Source of the DNA: Choristoneura fumiferana
Taxonomy: Eukaryota; Arthropoda; Insecta; Lepidoptera; Tortricidae
Length of the DNA stretch: 64,000 bases
NCBI RefSeq assembly: GCF_025370935.1
Contig: NC_133473.1
Location: 14,472,127 to 14,536,126 of the forward strand
Direction: 5' to 3'
Positions 22,240 through 34,388 of this stretch are shown here, piece after piece. Within the stretch, counting starts at the first letter, position 1, and every line of letters begins with the position of its first letter. The position numbers and the translations under genes were made by a program. Below the pieces are notes generated by a model. The model had not been told where the DNA came from, did not search any database, and was given only the letters and a program-made list of their open reading frames with translations.

Positions 22240-23590
22240 GGTGCCGCGGCGTATGCTCCGAGAGGAAGGCCCACGAATTAGCCAAAGACCTATCAAGCTA
22301 AAATCGATTAAAAACGTGAGTTACCCGGTGTATTTAACCAGAATATTGTAACCGTTCAGATACTTGCGCAAGAGTTTCGCCGGCAGCGGAACGCTCGCTT
22401 TGTACGCCGACGCCATCGCTCGTCCAAACTCGGTGGGGAGTACACTTGAACATAGTGTTAACTGCCACAGTAGGACGGCTTTGGGCAAAATGCTTTGGAA
22501 ATATGCTTAAGAGCCAAAGCATATGGCAATATACCGGAAGACACATTCTTGAGCTTAAGGTTTACTTATAGCTAATTCACTGTAATATACTCTGAGCAAG
22601 GACTCGTTCAGGCTTTAAGTAAAATAATGTTATAGTAAAACAAGAGTTTAGTGACTAAGTAAAGTAAAAGTAGGTAGGGGTTTAGTAGGGGTTTTCGGTT
22701 AGGAAGTTGTATTGTTAGGACCATTACTGGTATCACATTTTGCTAATGAAGCCAATAACTTGGAATTGCAAATCGTTGTATTATGTATAGATAGATCCAC
22801 AAAAGAAATATCTAGGTAAATTTAAAAGAAAGGAGTGATGAAGATGCGCTGTTTTTTTTTTATTGAAGTTTGCTTACTTAATAATATGTATAAAAACTAG
22901 CACTAAATGTTTTAATGCTTTATATAAATAATACTATAATAATAGTATGTATATGTATGAGTAAAATAATAGTGGTTTTATTACAACTTTATCTCGTGCA
23001 CCTACTGTAGTGCCCAAGTTTCCCTGTGTCACAGAGTAGACGTTTACAGAAGAGCCACTAGAGCTCGCCCGAGGAATGCTGTTACTTTGGCAACAGATAC
23101 TCAACTCAGGTAACTGCTAAATTCGATTTGTTTGTCAGTCTACTCCTGTGAAAGGACGTATCTGGCCACCTAATAACTGAATAGTTTCAAATGACGCAAG
23201 TGCAGGGAAAGTTTTAGGGATTAGATTAAATTGTAATTATGGTGATACACGAGTGATTGTATTTGATACATTTTATATATGAATAGTTAGAAGTGGTCAA
23301 AATACATAACATAAGACTATTTATATTGGTATTTTATATTATTTTAATTGTTACTTTTTGCATCATGACATGATTGGAATTTTATTTTTATAATTATTAT
23401 TAATCTTATTTTATACCTTTGACGATTTAATATAAATTCTTATACTTAACTGCCATTGGTGTAAATTATAATGTAATCTTATATTGAATGAATAAATAAA
23501 CTAAACTAAGGGAATTATACAACGACTATTAAGAATTTTACTATTTTTTCATCTTATTTCCATTGGATTAAGGTCGAAAAATGTACATAG
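22240..23590. other. Unique DNA, no gene recognised
   Basis: A minus frame at 22334-22546 lies in a moderately GC-rich patch but matches nothing I know. The rest is AT-rich. Confidence 0.35.
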
Positions 23591-23608
23591 ATTTTTGTAG
23601 ACAATTCA

Positions 23609-23725
23609 TCATCATCAGCCGGAAGATGTCCACTGCTGGACAAAGGCCTCCCCCTTAGAACGCCACAATGAACGACAACTCGCCACTTGCATCCAACGGT
23701 TTCCCGCAACTCCCACAACAACACA
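23609..23725 (-). pseudogene. RTE-type LINE, last about 35 codons
   Basis: From 23719 down to the stop at 23615-23617 the minus strand is open and reads VAGNRWMQVASCRSLWRS, then KGEAFVQQWTSSG, then TGA followed by TGATGATGA. This is the carboxy terminus and end of an RTE-type LINE. It shows that the coding frame runs almost to the element's 3' end. Only this tail inserted or survived. It gives the reference frame for the other RTE tails here. Confidence 0.8.
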
Positions 23726-25235
23726 ACGTTGTAGACAATTAATAAAAAAAAGTACTTACCTTTTTCGATATCATTGACTATTCCGTCAACATTGAGCTTG
23801 AAGTCGTGAGTTTTATAGTCGACTGTTCTCAATATCTCATTTGTATTTTGCCTTAGATTAGCTCCATAGAACATCAGTATTTTTTAAAAATGTCGTGTTT
23901 ATTTGTTTATTTTGTTCGATTAAACAAACACACAGCATCAGCGGTATACGTCACATATAATAACTACCTAAAACTTAACAGCCCTCAGTCTTGAGTTCAT
24001 TTAATACAGGTGCCTACTTAGTATAACAATACGTTCTCATCTGACTGAACGCATTTCAATCCCGAACATGGAAAAGTTCTACAATCAATTGTTTTCACAG
24101 ACAAGTTTTCTACAGAAATACTGTACGTACGATTGAGTTATAAACTTATTAATTAACATTTATGCCACACATTTAGGAACGGCTGAAACTGATTTCAACA
24201 CAAATACTGGAATGAAATTACCCTCGTATTGTTCGAACCGCTCCATTACAAGCCACTTGAAACTTTTACTTTGACGTCAATCCGCAACGGTTCAGAACAA
24301 TGCACGCTCCTTCTAACTTATTGCGACTTGTAGGACTTCGTTTAAAAAATACCGTTCGGTTTGCTCCATCTTTTTTAACAGTTCTGTGTAAATCGAAACC
24401 TCTGAAAGTTGGGAGGGAATTATTTATTTTTACTTTTAATTTGTGTTTGCGGCACATTAAAACAGGACATATTTATTTACATTTTACACACTTACATAAA
24501 GTACTCGTCATTGCAAATAAGTTTTCGACAAAATTTTCACTTTTACTTTTTGTTGACTGTCCTTGAATTGTCACCCAAACTACATTTCCTCCCTCACCAA
24601 TTTTCCCCTTATTTTCAAGTCAATGCCATTAACCGTTGAAGAGTTTCGTCCTGCAGAGACGATTCTGAACGTCAGAGTTTTACTTCCAAATTATTGTTTA
24701 GTCACCGTAGGTACTTACATAAATGTCAAATTTGACGTCAATCTGACTACTGGAAGTGAGTCAAATTTGGAAAATAAGACTGATTCGCGCTGTCATCGTT
24801 CATCCACCATTTTTTTTTAACCATACAACGGCAAAACCTACTAGACGCTGGAAAAATTGTCCTCCAATGGACAGAGCCATATTTTTTTAAAGAAGAGTCA
24901 AATTTGACTTCTAAGATTTATTTTATTACGGACAAAAAAAGATAGTGAATTATGAACGAGACTTAGTGCACGATTTAACTATAGTTTCTTACCTATTTAT
25001 AGCACGAATAAGCGTGTTTAATGTTGTCTTTCTTGTTTACTCGCAAGTGCTCGAGTCCGTGGGTTAGGTCCCGATCGGTCCATAGTTCAGAATACCACCC
25101 AACAGACAAAGATACGAGTCAGGTACGAAGTTCACGTCAGCTAGACCTCGTTATACAAAATTTATATGAAACTTTGCTTTTCGGACGTGCCGGTTGTGTG
25201 AGACGAATTGTGGATGTGGAACGAACTGCTATAGT

Positions 25236-25320
25236 TTTTAACAGACTTCAAAAAAAGGAGAAGGTTCTGTGATCTAATGTACGTCCGTTTTATTGACGTT
25301 TAGACATATTCGTTACTGAC
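25236..25320 (+). repeat. TTAACAGACTTCAAAAAAAGG repeat fragment
   Basis: TTTTTAACAGACTTC, AAAAAAAGGAGAAGGTTCTG resembles a common lepidopteran repeat beginning TTAACCGACTTCAAAAAAGG. A related piece lies near 56.9 kb (AACCGACTTCGAAAATG, AAAGAAGGTT). Confidence 0.5.
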
Positions 25321-25329
25321 TTAATATTC

Positions 25330-25960
25330 TCTACGTAAAATCTGGGGAGAACCCAACGCTAATCAAGTCGACTGAAATGAAATTGGAAAGCTTATAAGTA
25401 TCGCAGATCAAAAATCTAAATCAGAAGCAGTAAGTAGGCTGGAATTGGTTCTTTTACATGACACTTTTTGTATTATCAGCACTTTCGGAAATAGTATAAT
25501 AATAATATATATCATTGCCAAGAAGAATGCGCCGCAAGAAAAATGGTAGGATGTAATTTTTTCAAAACAAAATATACACAAGTATTTACAATTATCTTGA
25601 CTAAGACTAGCTATCTGAAAAAAGTAAATTAAAAATAAATATGACATGAAAAAATCTGCACGGAACTTAAATATAAACATCTTAACTAGGTTACGTTCAC
25701 TTTAAGTGTCAAATGCTTCCACCATCAAAAAAATAATTGGAGATGCTGAGGAAGAAGGAAAAGTCTGTATTTCCTGAATTGGCGCTACAAGCCGGCACTT
25801 GGAGAGACGTGATAGCTGCTCAGATATTCCGAGACGCCACGAGTACTCGCTGTATTATGCATGGCTCCCTTTTTGTTCTGTTCTCACTCTGCTTGAGACG
25901 ATTAATCCTATTATCGTCGAGATTTAGGCAAGACAATGATTTTGCACGTAGGTAGGTACA
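25330..25960. other. Unique DNA
   Basis: No gene or repeat recognised. Frames on both strands are short and featureless. Confidence 0.35.
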
Positions 25961-25963
25961 TGG

Positions 25964-26165
25964 TATAAGTAGATAATTTATTGAATCAGGCATTACTTTG
26001 ACCTCCACAACAATGAACTAGAAATAATTACTTTACTCCACGCTACCATACTATAGGTGTGTCGATGCAACAAATGTTCATGCAGATCCTCAACCTCCAC
26101 ACACTGTAATATAATAACATACACAAATCACAGAATACTAACTATCACCACCACCACACTGATGA
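25964..26165. mobile_element. MITE relict with reversed interior
   Basis: The left flank (ATAATTTATTGAATCAGGC, ACTTTG, CAATGAACTA) matches the left part of the MITE at 57.86-58.12 kb in the same direction. The interior (26071-26160: TGTTCATGCA, CAACCTCCACA, ACACAAATCACA, ACTATCACCACCACCACAC) matches the reverse complement of that element's interior. No right terminal repeat is visible. Confidence 0.65.
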
Positions 26166-26668
26166 CGTGTTTCGAACTCATCCAGAGTTCATCCTTAGAA
26201 CAATACACAATCGTTGACTATGCTGCATCTCATAAAACAATAATATCGATAAGACGTGTCTATCAACTTGAATGTTCGACTGAAGCGACATATTCATTTG
26301 ATTAGAAAATTGTTTCTAAAATTAATAGACCCTTTGGCTGACATAGTCAGCCTAATAGTAATGGGCACTGACCATTGGGTCGGTGATCATATTTCTTGTG
26401 ATCATAATCCCTATATATGTCAATTCAACACTTGTTAGTCTTTATCTGTCACTTTGACAGTTAGGTACCTTTGCCAAACAAACAAACAACAGACAACATT
26501 ATGCTCTTTGGACAACACTTTCATTACAGGTTTATTACTTCTTTTGACTAAGCGAATGAGTACTTCTTCAAGAATAATGTCACGTGATATTCAAAAGGCC
26601 TCGACTCAAGCGGCGGCAAAAACGCGACGTCCGTAGGAATCCAATGTACGACAGTACGACATAGGTGC

Positions 26669-26908
26669 TTGAAAAACCCGAGTTTGTGCGAATGGGGGTG
26701 GCTAGGGTTGCTAAATAATTTTTACTTTCATAATTACAAAAGTGATGATCTACTTGTGCAATTACACTCTAAAATCATAAATGGTTTAACTGTACATGAA
26801 GTTTTAATAAAACTAGCAAGGAAAGTTACTAAATTAAATATTATTTACAAAAAATGGCTTAAAGGTGTATATGAAGAGGCCTGTCCTTATCAATTAACAA
26901 AAAAATAA
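26669..26908 (+). CDS. Unassigned 79-codon frame, probably chance
   Basis: The frame runs MKNPSLCEWGWLG to CPYQLTKK. Its second half is basic and could form amphipathic helices (VLIKLARKVTKLNIIYKKWL). An AATAAA overlaps the stop codon at 26902-26907. I do not recognise the protein and there is no signal peptide or domain. Third positions are very AT-rich. A fragment of an unknown mobile element is also possible. Confidence 0.12.
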   Translation: MKNPSLCEWGWLGLLNNFYFHNYKSDDLLVQLHSKIINGLTVHEVLIKLARKVTKLNIIYKKWLKGVYEEACPYQLTKK

Positions 26909-27284
26909 AAGTAAAAAGATTTTTTAAAACAAGCTTTTATTTATGCTCTAAAAATAAACATTAGTTACACCAAAACAATCAACTCTACATTTCACAATTT
27001 CGATTGGTGTCTTAAATATTGAAATTCCCCCATTAAACTATCTAAACATTACATTTATGTATTGAAATACATATACACTAGTCTAGTTTGTATTACAATG
27101 ATAGATAAGTAAAATATTTACATAATAGAAAAGTGTGTCGCGAAATTTATTTCTGTAGATACTATTATACTTTTTTTCGTAAATCTTTACCTTTACCCAA
27201 CTTTACTCTAGTCTACCATATATGTATTTCAGATCCTTCATTTTTTAATTTATGTAACCGAATTGAAAATCACAAGTCACAGCC

Positions 27285-27440
27285 CTTCACGCATATGGCG
27301 GGAGGAAGCGGCGTTCATAAATCTGCACCGGTGGCGCCGCGGCCGGAACAGGAAGCGCCCGCGTCGTTTGCCGCATTGTGCTATCGGCGGCCGGGCTGCG
27401 CGGACGCTTTGTGGACCGCTTTATGGCGTGCTCTAAAGAT
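27285..27440. promoter_or_regulatory. GC-rich island, unique
   Basis: About 150 bases are strongly GC-rich (CACCGGTGGCGCCGCGGCCG, GGCGGCCGGGCTGCGCGGAC) within AT-rich DNA. A plus frame of 122 codons (27133-27501) covers it but shows no domain, and its first half is AT-rich. It could be a conserved non-coding element, a short exon or a GC-rich insertion. Confidence 0.3.
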
Positions 27441-27499
27441 ATGTCCTATCATGCTATTGTCATACCTACGGGTTTATGGAGCTTGGAAATGTTTTTGTT

Positions 27500-27875
27500 G
27501 ATGTAGGCTGCATTGCGGTGTGGTGAGTGGGGTTTTCGGACAAGATGGCTCACCCCATCACATCCCGTTGGTTGTCGCAGAAGGCGACTAACAGAAAATC
27601 CAGAAGACGGGTAGCAGCGTCTTCTGTGATCACTATCAGCGTAATACTGAGATCTCCAACCTACCTACCAAGCGTGGGAATTATGGCAATCCCTGCCCCC
27701 CCTAATGAAACTTACAATTCGGCTGCGGCCCCCGGCTGCTCCTTTGTCCCTGACCTTGGTAGCGGGCCAGAAAACGGAGGAGCAGGGATTGCTGTCGATT
27801 TGTCGTTCAATGTGGAATTCTGAGGGGGAGACTTTTGTTCAGCAGTGGACGTCTTCCAGCTGATGATAGGGCTGC
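27500..27875 (+). mobile_element. Retroelement-derived segment with RTE 3' tail
   Basis: ATGGCTCACCCCATCACATC, CCGTTGGTTGTCGCAGAAGG and CGACTAACAG form a motif common in lepidopteran non-LTR elements. The 3' end (27789-27863) reads SMWNSEGETFVQQWTSSS then TGA and TGATGATAG, the same terminus as the RTE tail at 23.6 kb. The two parts belong to one insertion or to two adjacent ones. The frame 27527-27823 covering it uses a different frame and is not a gene. Confidence 0.65.
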
Positions 27876-28339
27876 AGCGGCGGTAGCACCTCGATTCTGT
27901 CTGCATTCCTTAATTTATTTACTTGATGTTAGAAATGATAAGCGTGGCAAAGATTGTGTAGATTAACTGTTAGGATTGGCATCCGCAGACTTACTAACAC
28001 ACCTTTTTCTTACTTCCCGATTTCCTAACAAAAATATTCACTCCACAGCATACAAATGGTGCTTTGGTAGTGTGACATATCTTACTACTGTTAAATCGAC
28101 CGCTGTTATCATTCAAACGCCAATTTCTCTCAGATATCGTTTTCTATATATTTTTAACAGCAAAACTGCAAAACCCACTAGGCACTCTGTCAAAATGTCC
28201 TTTGATCGACAGCGCTATGTACCTATCATTGCAACTAAAATAAGTTCGAGCAAAAAAAAATAAGGTAGGTTCGTTTCTAAATACTTTAACCAATAACAGT
28301 TTTACTGCTACGGTACAGTTCTACTACCATAGTACTACT

Positions 28340-28590
28340 TTAATCCTTCGTCTTTTGTCCGAAGTAAGTAAACAAATAGTTCCGCGATTGCACCAAAGTC
28401 TTACTTATTCCACCTCCACCACCAAACGACATAAACAAAAGCCGAGCGCACAACTTACTGCAAAAACTTTCGCGAACATTATCTGTTGGGATTCCTGGCG
28501 AACTATCGCGCCGTTCAGTCTCAATATTTATGAAGCCAACTTTGGGTTCAGCCGTCATCAATCACAAAGTTATAAATAAAACAATAAAAG
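28340..28590. other. Unique DNA with overlapping frames
   Basis: Frames of 73-74 codons overlap on opposite strands at 28340-28579. Neither is recognisable, so at least one must be spurious and probably both are. Confidence 0.3.
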
Positions 28591-28592
28591 GT

Positions 28593-29199
28593 AAAAACCG
28601 GTCAAGTGCGAGACAAATGTGCGCACGAGGGGCTCTGTATTTTTAATTTCGTGTACACCTTAATTTTTAACATTATTTTAGTATTTGGGCGAACGAGCGA
28701 AGCTCAATCAATGTCGTTCATATGGTTTAGCCATACGTCAAAAGATGGTATTCAAAATCAAAATAGCTAGGCGGAAAACGCGTTTTTATAAAGATCAGAC
28801 ATAGTTAGATATAAAGTCAGGAAATGAAACAGCAAAGGAGATATCATATTTATTATTATAACGACCATAGTAATACATCCTCTGCGAAAATTCCTAGCTC
28901 CTAGGTATATCGGTCAAGAGATATAGTTTTGTGATTGACAATCGAATAGACGAAGTGACAGATAGCAACGTGTATACTATACGTACATATGTAATTGCAT
29001 ATATGTCTACGACGTAACAGATACGACACTTTTTTTTCGCAAAATAAGTTGATAAATACATACGAACTTATTTAACAAAATACGATGGAAAAACATTGTT
29101 ACCTAGATCTGTATAGAATCATTAGGTACGTATCGCTAATACCAGCGGGGAATAACTCTATTGCGTGGAGTGACGCTGCACTGACGGAACCTTAAAAAC
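28593..29199 (+). mobile_element. GGCCAAGTGCGAGTC element, diverged
   Basis: It starts AAAAACCGGTCAAGTGCGAG, continues GCGCACGAGGGGCTCTGTA, and ends GACGGAACCTTAAAAA. The interior includes ACGACCATAGTAATACATC and TCAAGAGATATAGTTTTGTG. Both correspond to blocks of the copy at 62.6-63.26 kb (CGACCACAGTAATACAA, TCAAGAGATAAAGCTCTGTG). A common non-autonomous element in moths and butterflies. I do not know its formal class. Confidence 0.65.
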
Positions 29200-29232
29200 T
29201 TACCGAGGGTCGGCCACTTCACTCCGCGCAAT
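29160..29232. repeat. Imperfect inverted repeat
   Basis: ATTGCGTGGAGTGA (29160-29173) faces TTCACTCCGCGCAAT (29218-29232), spanning the right end of the GGCCAAGTG element. It may be part of an older insertion site. Confidence 0.45.
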
Positions 29233-29529
29233 ATTGGAAGGAAAACCCACTTATTGGAATAATATGTAGATTACAACGATATTAGAAGTATTGCGGGCGG
29301 ACTTTATTGTACGCTGGTCGTCGATAACTCTTTTACTGTTTCGTATTGAAATGGAGGAAAGTGAAAGCGTATTGCCAGTGTTTGAGTTATTATCACAGTA
29401 AATTATATGGACACAGTCGGATTGGGAATCGCGTATGAGCATGTTCAGATATTTTTAAGCAGCAAGACAGTTCCGCATGTTTACTGAGGTGACTATATCA
29501 CTCAATACCTACAAGCCGATGAATCTACT

Positions 29530-29645
29530 TCTAGAGTGGTTTTCAAATTCAATTTCGCACGTAGATTCAGCGAGCCCTGGTTTGAACCCATGGTCCTCCG
29601 CTTGACAGGCTTTAAGTCGAACCAATATGCTACTACGGCTTTTTA
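29530..29645 (-). mobile_element. tRNA-derived SINE head
   Basis: On the minus strand an A-box-like TAGCATATTGG (29632-29622) is followed by GCGGAGGACCATGGGTTC and a B box GGTTCAAACC (29588-29579), then GCTCGCTGAATC and GTGCGAAATTGAATTTGAAA. It matches the head family of the SINEs at 7.44 and 59.8 kb. The 3' half is missing. Confidence 0.7.
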
Positions 29646-29649
29646 ATAT

Positions 29650-32240
29650 AGTTAATAGTTGTTTAATTTCCAATTGTTAATTTTATAAATATCAATAAAA
29701 TCTTTGATAAAACTACGATGAGACTTCGGACCGTGTATACATCGAATAGAAATATGCGAGAGACTCGTGTATTTTATTATTTACTAACACTAAAACTTAC
29801 TTCGTTAATTAGCTTATCTTCTCACGTCTCAGTAAATAACTTCAGCTAACCAACAATATAAGTAATTTATAGTTCACGTAATACGACACTTGAGAACGAC
29901 CCCTGAATTAAATATCAGAGTAACTTTAGCGAAAAAAATCAAATTTCCCCTAACCTATTGTAAGCGATAGTTCTCCAAATGGAGTCAGAATAAGTTATTT
30001 ATGATAAATCGTATAAATCATTTTCGTTAACGCGCCCCGCTTACTGTTCGCGATAAAAGTGAACGCATAAACTTTTGCGTGATTCCTGCTCGAGATATGT
30101 ATAGAGAATTCAGAAGTCGGAGTTGAGAAAGAATTTATGGCCGCGACAGTATAAAGAGACATCCAACAATGGCATTGTGAGGTACTAAAATACTTTATTT
30201 GTATGACATTATGGCGGGATAGACGTTGAAAAAACTATTAGATGCAAAGTTTCACAGATTTGGCAGTTGTCCATTATTGAGTTTGACCAGAGTTTGTAAC
30301 TTATGTCGGTTTAGATGTACTCGTAGGTACTACCGAATTAACTGAATGTGACTCATTGTAGAACCTTAACACAGAAAATGTCATAGTGGTATCGTATTGC
30401 CTGACATTATGACACTTACAGTCGCGGTCCATTGCCGTCGATAGACGATAAAAACCCATCGCAGGAAAATATTTTCTAAATAATTAAAAGCCTAAAACTG
30501 GATATACTGTTATCAAACGATGTAATCAACCTGGCTTTGAAAAACGGTTTCTATATTCTCAACGTCAATACAAGCGTATTTTACTTTGATTATCAAAATA
30601 GATGTAAACATTTTAGATTCTAATGACATTCGTATAGTGATGCTGTCACACTGAGTCAAAAGTGACATGCATCTACAGTGTGTCAAAAATCTTAACGAAC
30701 GTGGTTGACGTTTGCATGAGGGCCCTTTATTTTATTTATACTATTATTATTATTAATCGCTTTATCGGTGCAATCAACTATTTTTTTTAATACCCACACT
30801 CACTCAAATCACTTAATTTTTTATTGCAAAAAAAAGTAAATAATTGAAGTCATTTAAAAGAGCTGCTCCTTACCATGCTCTCGTCTACAAATGAAACTGT
30901 TTTTAGCCTCAACGCGGCCTATATGCCACTTGTAATGCGTTTAATATTTCATGATACCGCCGCGGGCGTCGATATCTGAGCCATAAATAACGCGACGGAG
31001 GGGCGAATCAAACCTATCAATATGATATTAGGTTTGTTCTCTTATTTGGACGCCTACGCTTATTGCATCTTTTAAACTTGACGCCGTAGGCAAACATGAA
31101 AACCACATCAATATTGCAAACTTTTTCGGTAAAATTTCGAAATAATTTGACGGAGTTACTTTCTATTTTAAATAATGTAGATGCTACTTTAGAACGGCTC
31201 ATTTGAGTAAGTCCACTCCTCAAATAATTTTATTAACAAAATTGTTGAGATCTTTGAGCTGACTCAAAGTTCCTCCATTAAAATATTGTACAGGCTTAAT
31301 ACTGGCCGGCCAGTTGAGACGCCTTGGGTACGTGAAAAGAAACCTGTCTGAAAAAACAAAAAAAAATCGTAACGAATATCGCCAATAAAACACACTGGCC
31401 GCCGTCAACTAACGTTATCGCAAACAGAAGTAAACACCAATTGTACAATTTGGCGGCGCTCGACATTTGAATTCAGAAGCGCTAAACGTTGAATTTATCG
31501 CGTGTTTCCGATTTAAATCGTCGAATTAACGTTGCGCTGCCTATTTACCGTTTATTCGTGGTACCGAAGCCGACGGGAATTTTACCGGTTTAGTTTCATT
31601 TTATGACTTCCAACAAGCATTTCTGATTTTTACACAGCTTTAAATGGTAGTAGATAAAGCTGGGGGAAAATAGGCACAGTAAATTACATAAATGAAACGG
31701 ACAGGGCATCATTGAAGAACTTCTTTCTTACGAGTGACTGGTAAATATTCGTTTTACGAGACTGCCTAAAAGGAGGTAAAGTTTTTCGAGCGTATGTATG
31801 TAGGTAAGCCTATGTAATTCTTTGGCACATTCGGCAGTCTAAATGGCTAGAAGGATTTCAACTTTAATTTTTTCTCAGATGAAAATTAAACCAGAATTTG
31901 TATTTATTTGCGCATGTTATTTGCATTCATTGTAACTTACCGATATTTTTTTAAATATCAGTATACCCCTGTATGGATCAGCTGGGCTGACAAACGCTCA
32001 TCTCGATTTACGGGCACAAATCAAACATTTAGCCGCGCGGTAAATCAGACTCGGCGCGATTTATGCGTCGCTCGCGGCACGCTAAGCACGTCCTACTTGC
32101 AGGTGTCCAATTAAGTATCGAGGTCTGTTAGTTTATTTATAATAATCTATGTCAGATGTTAGGAAAAGTTAACAGAGTTTTTACCGTACAACTTTTAATG
32201 TTGCTGGCCATTTATGTTCCTATGCAAACGTTAGTAAAAA
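29650..32240. other. Unique DNA with conserved-looking patches
   Basis: No repeat recognised. Patches at about 30900-31010 and 31430-31610 have mixed composition and motifs such as TTTATCGCG and AATTAACG. No reading frame stands out. Confidence 0.3.
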
Positions 32241-32244
32241 ACAA

Positions 32245-32601
32245 ATGAGTCGCCGCATTATATTTATATGTATAGCTTTCGGTTTGTGGGAAGAGGCTAC
32301 ACCAAGTTTTCGTATGCAACACCTTAATGTTAGTGAACTAGTGTTGCCAAACACAATTCCAAAAACTAAGATTAAAATTTCGAACACCCAGGACAATTCG
32401 TTTAAAAACAGGACGCAAGAACAGAGTTGCAATATTTCAACCAATATAATGGAAAAAATAGAAAAGTGTCGCAGGAATTTTGTAATACTTGACTTTATCA
32501 GGGTGTTAAAACCCAAAATCCGCTTTAAAAAAGCAGCATATGACCTGGAAAATAGAACGGTTTTCAACCCTAGTGAACACATGCTTATACCTTGTACTTA
32601 A
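32245..32601 (+). CDS. Unassigned 118-codon frame, weak candidate
   Basis: The frame starts MSRRIIFICIAFGLWEEATP, which could pass as a short signal peptide, in a fair start context (AACAAATGA). It has four potential N-glycosylation sequons (NVS, NRT, NIS, NRT), basic patches and an end at PSEHMLIPCT. The opposite strand is also open for 120 codons across the same bases, so openness says little. By my rough estimate one or two frames of this length arise by chance in the window. No nearby poly(A) signal or splice site was found. Unrecognised, probably not a gene. Confidence 0.15.
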   Translation: MSRRIIFICIAFGLWEEATPSFRMQHLNVSELVLPNTIPKTKIKISNTQDNSFKNRTQEQSCNISTNIMEKIEKCRRNFVILDFIRVLKPKIRFKKAAYDLENRTVFNPSEHMLIPCT

Positions 32602-32609
32602 TACCGACA

Positions 32610-34385
32610 TCAAGTATATAAGACATTCAAGCAGCTCGATGGGAATTTAATTGTTATACCTACGTAGTGCCACGTTAATGATATTTGTAGGTACTTTATG
32701 CATGTTCACACAAACGCGCCATTTATTATAATGCAAATGCGGTCCTCAACATCAATTACCGATTTGACCACAAACTTTAACTCTAATCATTCAGAACAGG
32801 CCTAAAATGGCAACAGTATTCTATACAAAAGCGTGCACTTAATGGCTTTTTAAATATCACAGAGAACTGTGGCTTCCACACGTCGGTGAACAATAGCGGA
32901 AAGGGGAAAATATAATTTATTTTCGAGTTAAATCTTTTGTGGAAATAATATGACATTTCTATTTGAAGTTGTCGGGTGATTTATCGGCTGCCCTGTTGTG
33001 GCTGTGAGCGTGCGCGAACCGGTAAGGTGTCGAATACGCAATTTGTAGTGACGTTAACTTTTTTTTAGTCAGCCGAATCTAAATTAGTACTGGCCATCAA
33101 CGATGTCTTAAAATATTTTTTAAAAAGAAACGAACTTATTTTTCTTTTTTCGTCTTAAGAAACGAGACACGCCGTTATTATTTAATTCAATGTTGTTATA
33201 CTAGCAAAAGCAGCAGCACTTCGCCGGTTTTTTTTTATTTTGTAATATTCTAATCCCAATTACCTCTTTGTTTTGTTTTACATTTCAGATACTTAACTAT
33301 AAAAATAACGAACACAATCAAAGCGCATATGCAGTGCCACTGGCAATATTTCAAACCACGCGAATGCAAAAAAAAGTTGCAATTTTGTTCACAAAATTCT
33401 ATTACCGCTTGATATGAGGGTCTCATGTTCAATACAAAGGCTAGAGCTCCATCGAGTGTTAGCTGCAGCGTTAATTCAAAAAGTTCTTTTCATTATGAGA
33501 CGTTTTCGCGGTACACTGCGCGCTGCGAGCAGAAAAAGTCCCATAAAGCAACGAGGGAAGGAATTTAAAGTAGAGTGAAGCGAATAAAAAGGCTACAGTG
33601 GATAAAACTGGTACAACAAATGCCACATTCCTGCAGCGGGCCCGGAAACTTTTGCGAGCGTTTTTCTACTCTACAGAACGTCGTAAGCATTTAATAGTTA
33701 TTTTTTTAATGTGCCATTCATGGTTCTATTATGAAGTTAAAAAGTATCATGTACTTTGAATTAGATCTATTTTAGTTGGTAATAGTTGCGATTATTATGT
33801 GATTATATGTTAATTTATTTGGAAGTGGAGTAGGGGGATAAAAACATATGTTGATAGACATAGCAGTATTACACTTGTGGTTCAAGAGTAGCAAGGCAAA
33901 ATATTGTAGTGCTATTTTGACTGGAATTCAGACGCGATATCTAACCTAAATAAGTAGATAGTTATTACTTATTTAATTAAACGTTTACTTAAAATTTAAG
34001 GTTTGTCGAATTTCAAGATACAACAACGCCATTTAGCAACTTGTTTTTGAATGAACACAATTTGTTTACTTAATAACAATAATAGAACAAGACTGCGTTT
34101 GAACTTATTTAGCTCTTAATTAATTTAATTACGAATATAACGAAAATTACAATTGAATTAACAAAATTTTAAAACGGTAATGCTTGCAATGGTTCGGACT
34201 TACATTAATATAAACTTTAATTTCCTTTTTCCCCAGTGCACTGATATGAATGCGGGCTCTTGTTTGCATGATTCTACAAAAACGCTCGCTTTGTCCACTT
34301 GTCATGAAGCTAATATATGGCGTTATTGTCCTAGTCTAAATCATATTTTCATATTAAAATTCTGGATAAAACGTTCAAATGAAAA
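32610..34385. other. Unique DNA
   Basis: No repeat or gene recognised. Mixed-composition patches at 32740-33060 and 33430-33680 may be conserved non-coding DNA. Confidence 0.3.
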
Positions 34386-34388
34386 GCT

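Noticed and set aside
22334..22546. 70-codon minus frame in a GC-richer patch
   Set aside because: No recognisable motif or start context. Too short to stand alone.
27133..27501. 122-codon frame over the GC-rich island as a gene
   Set aside because: The first half is AT-rich and featureless, there is no domain, and the length is within what chance allows.
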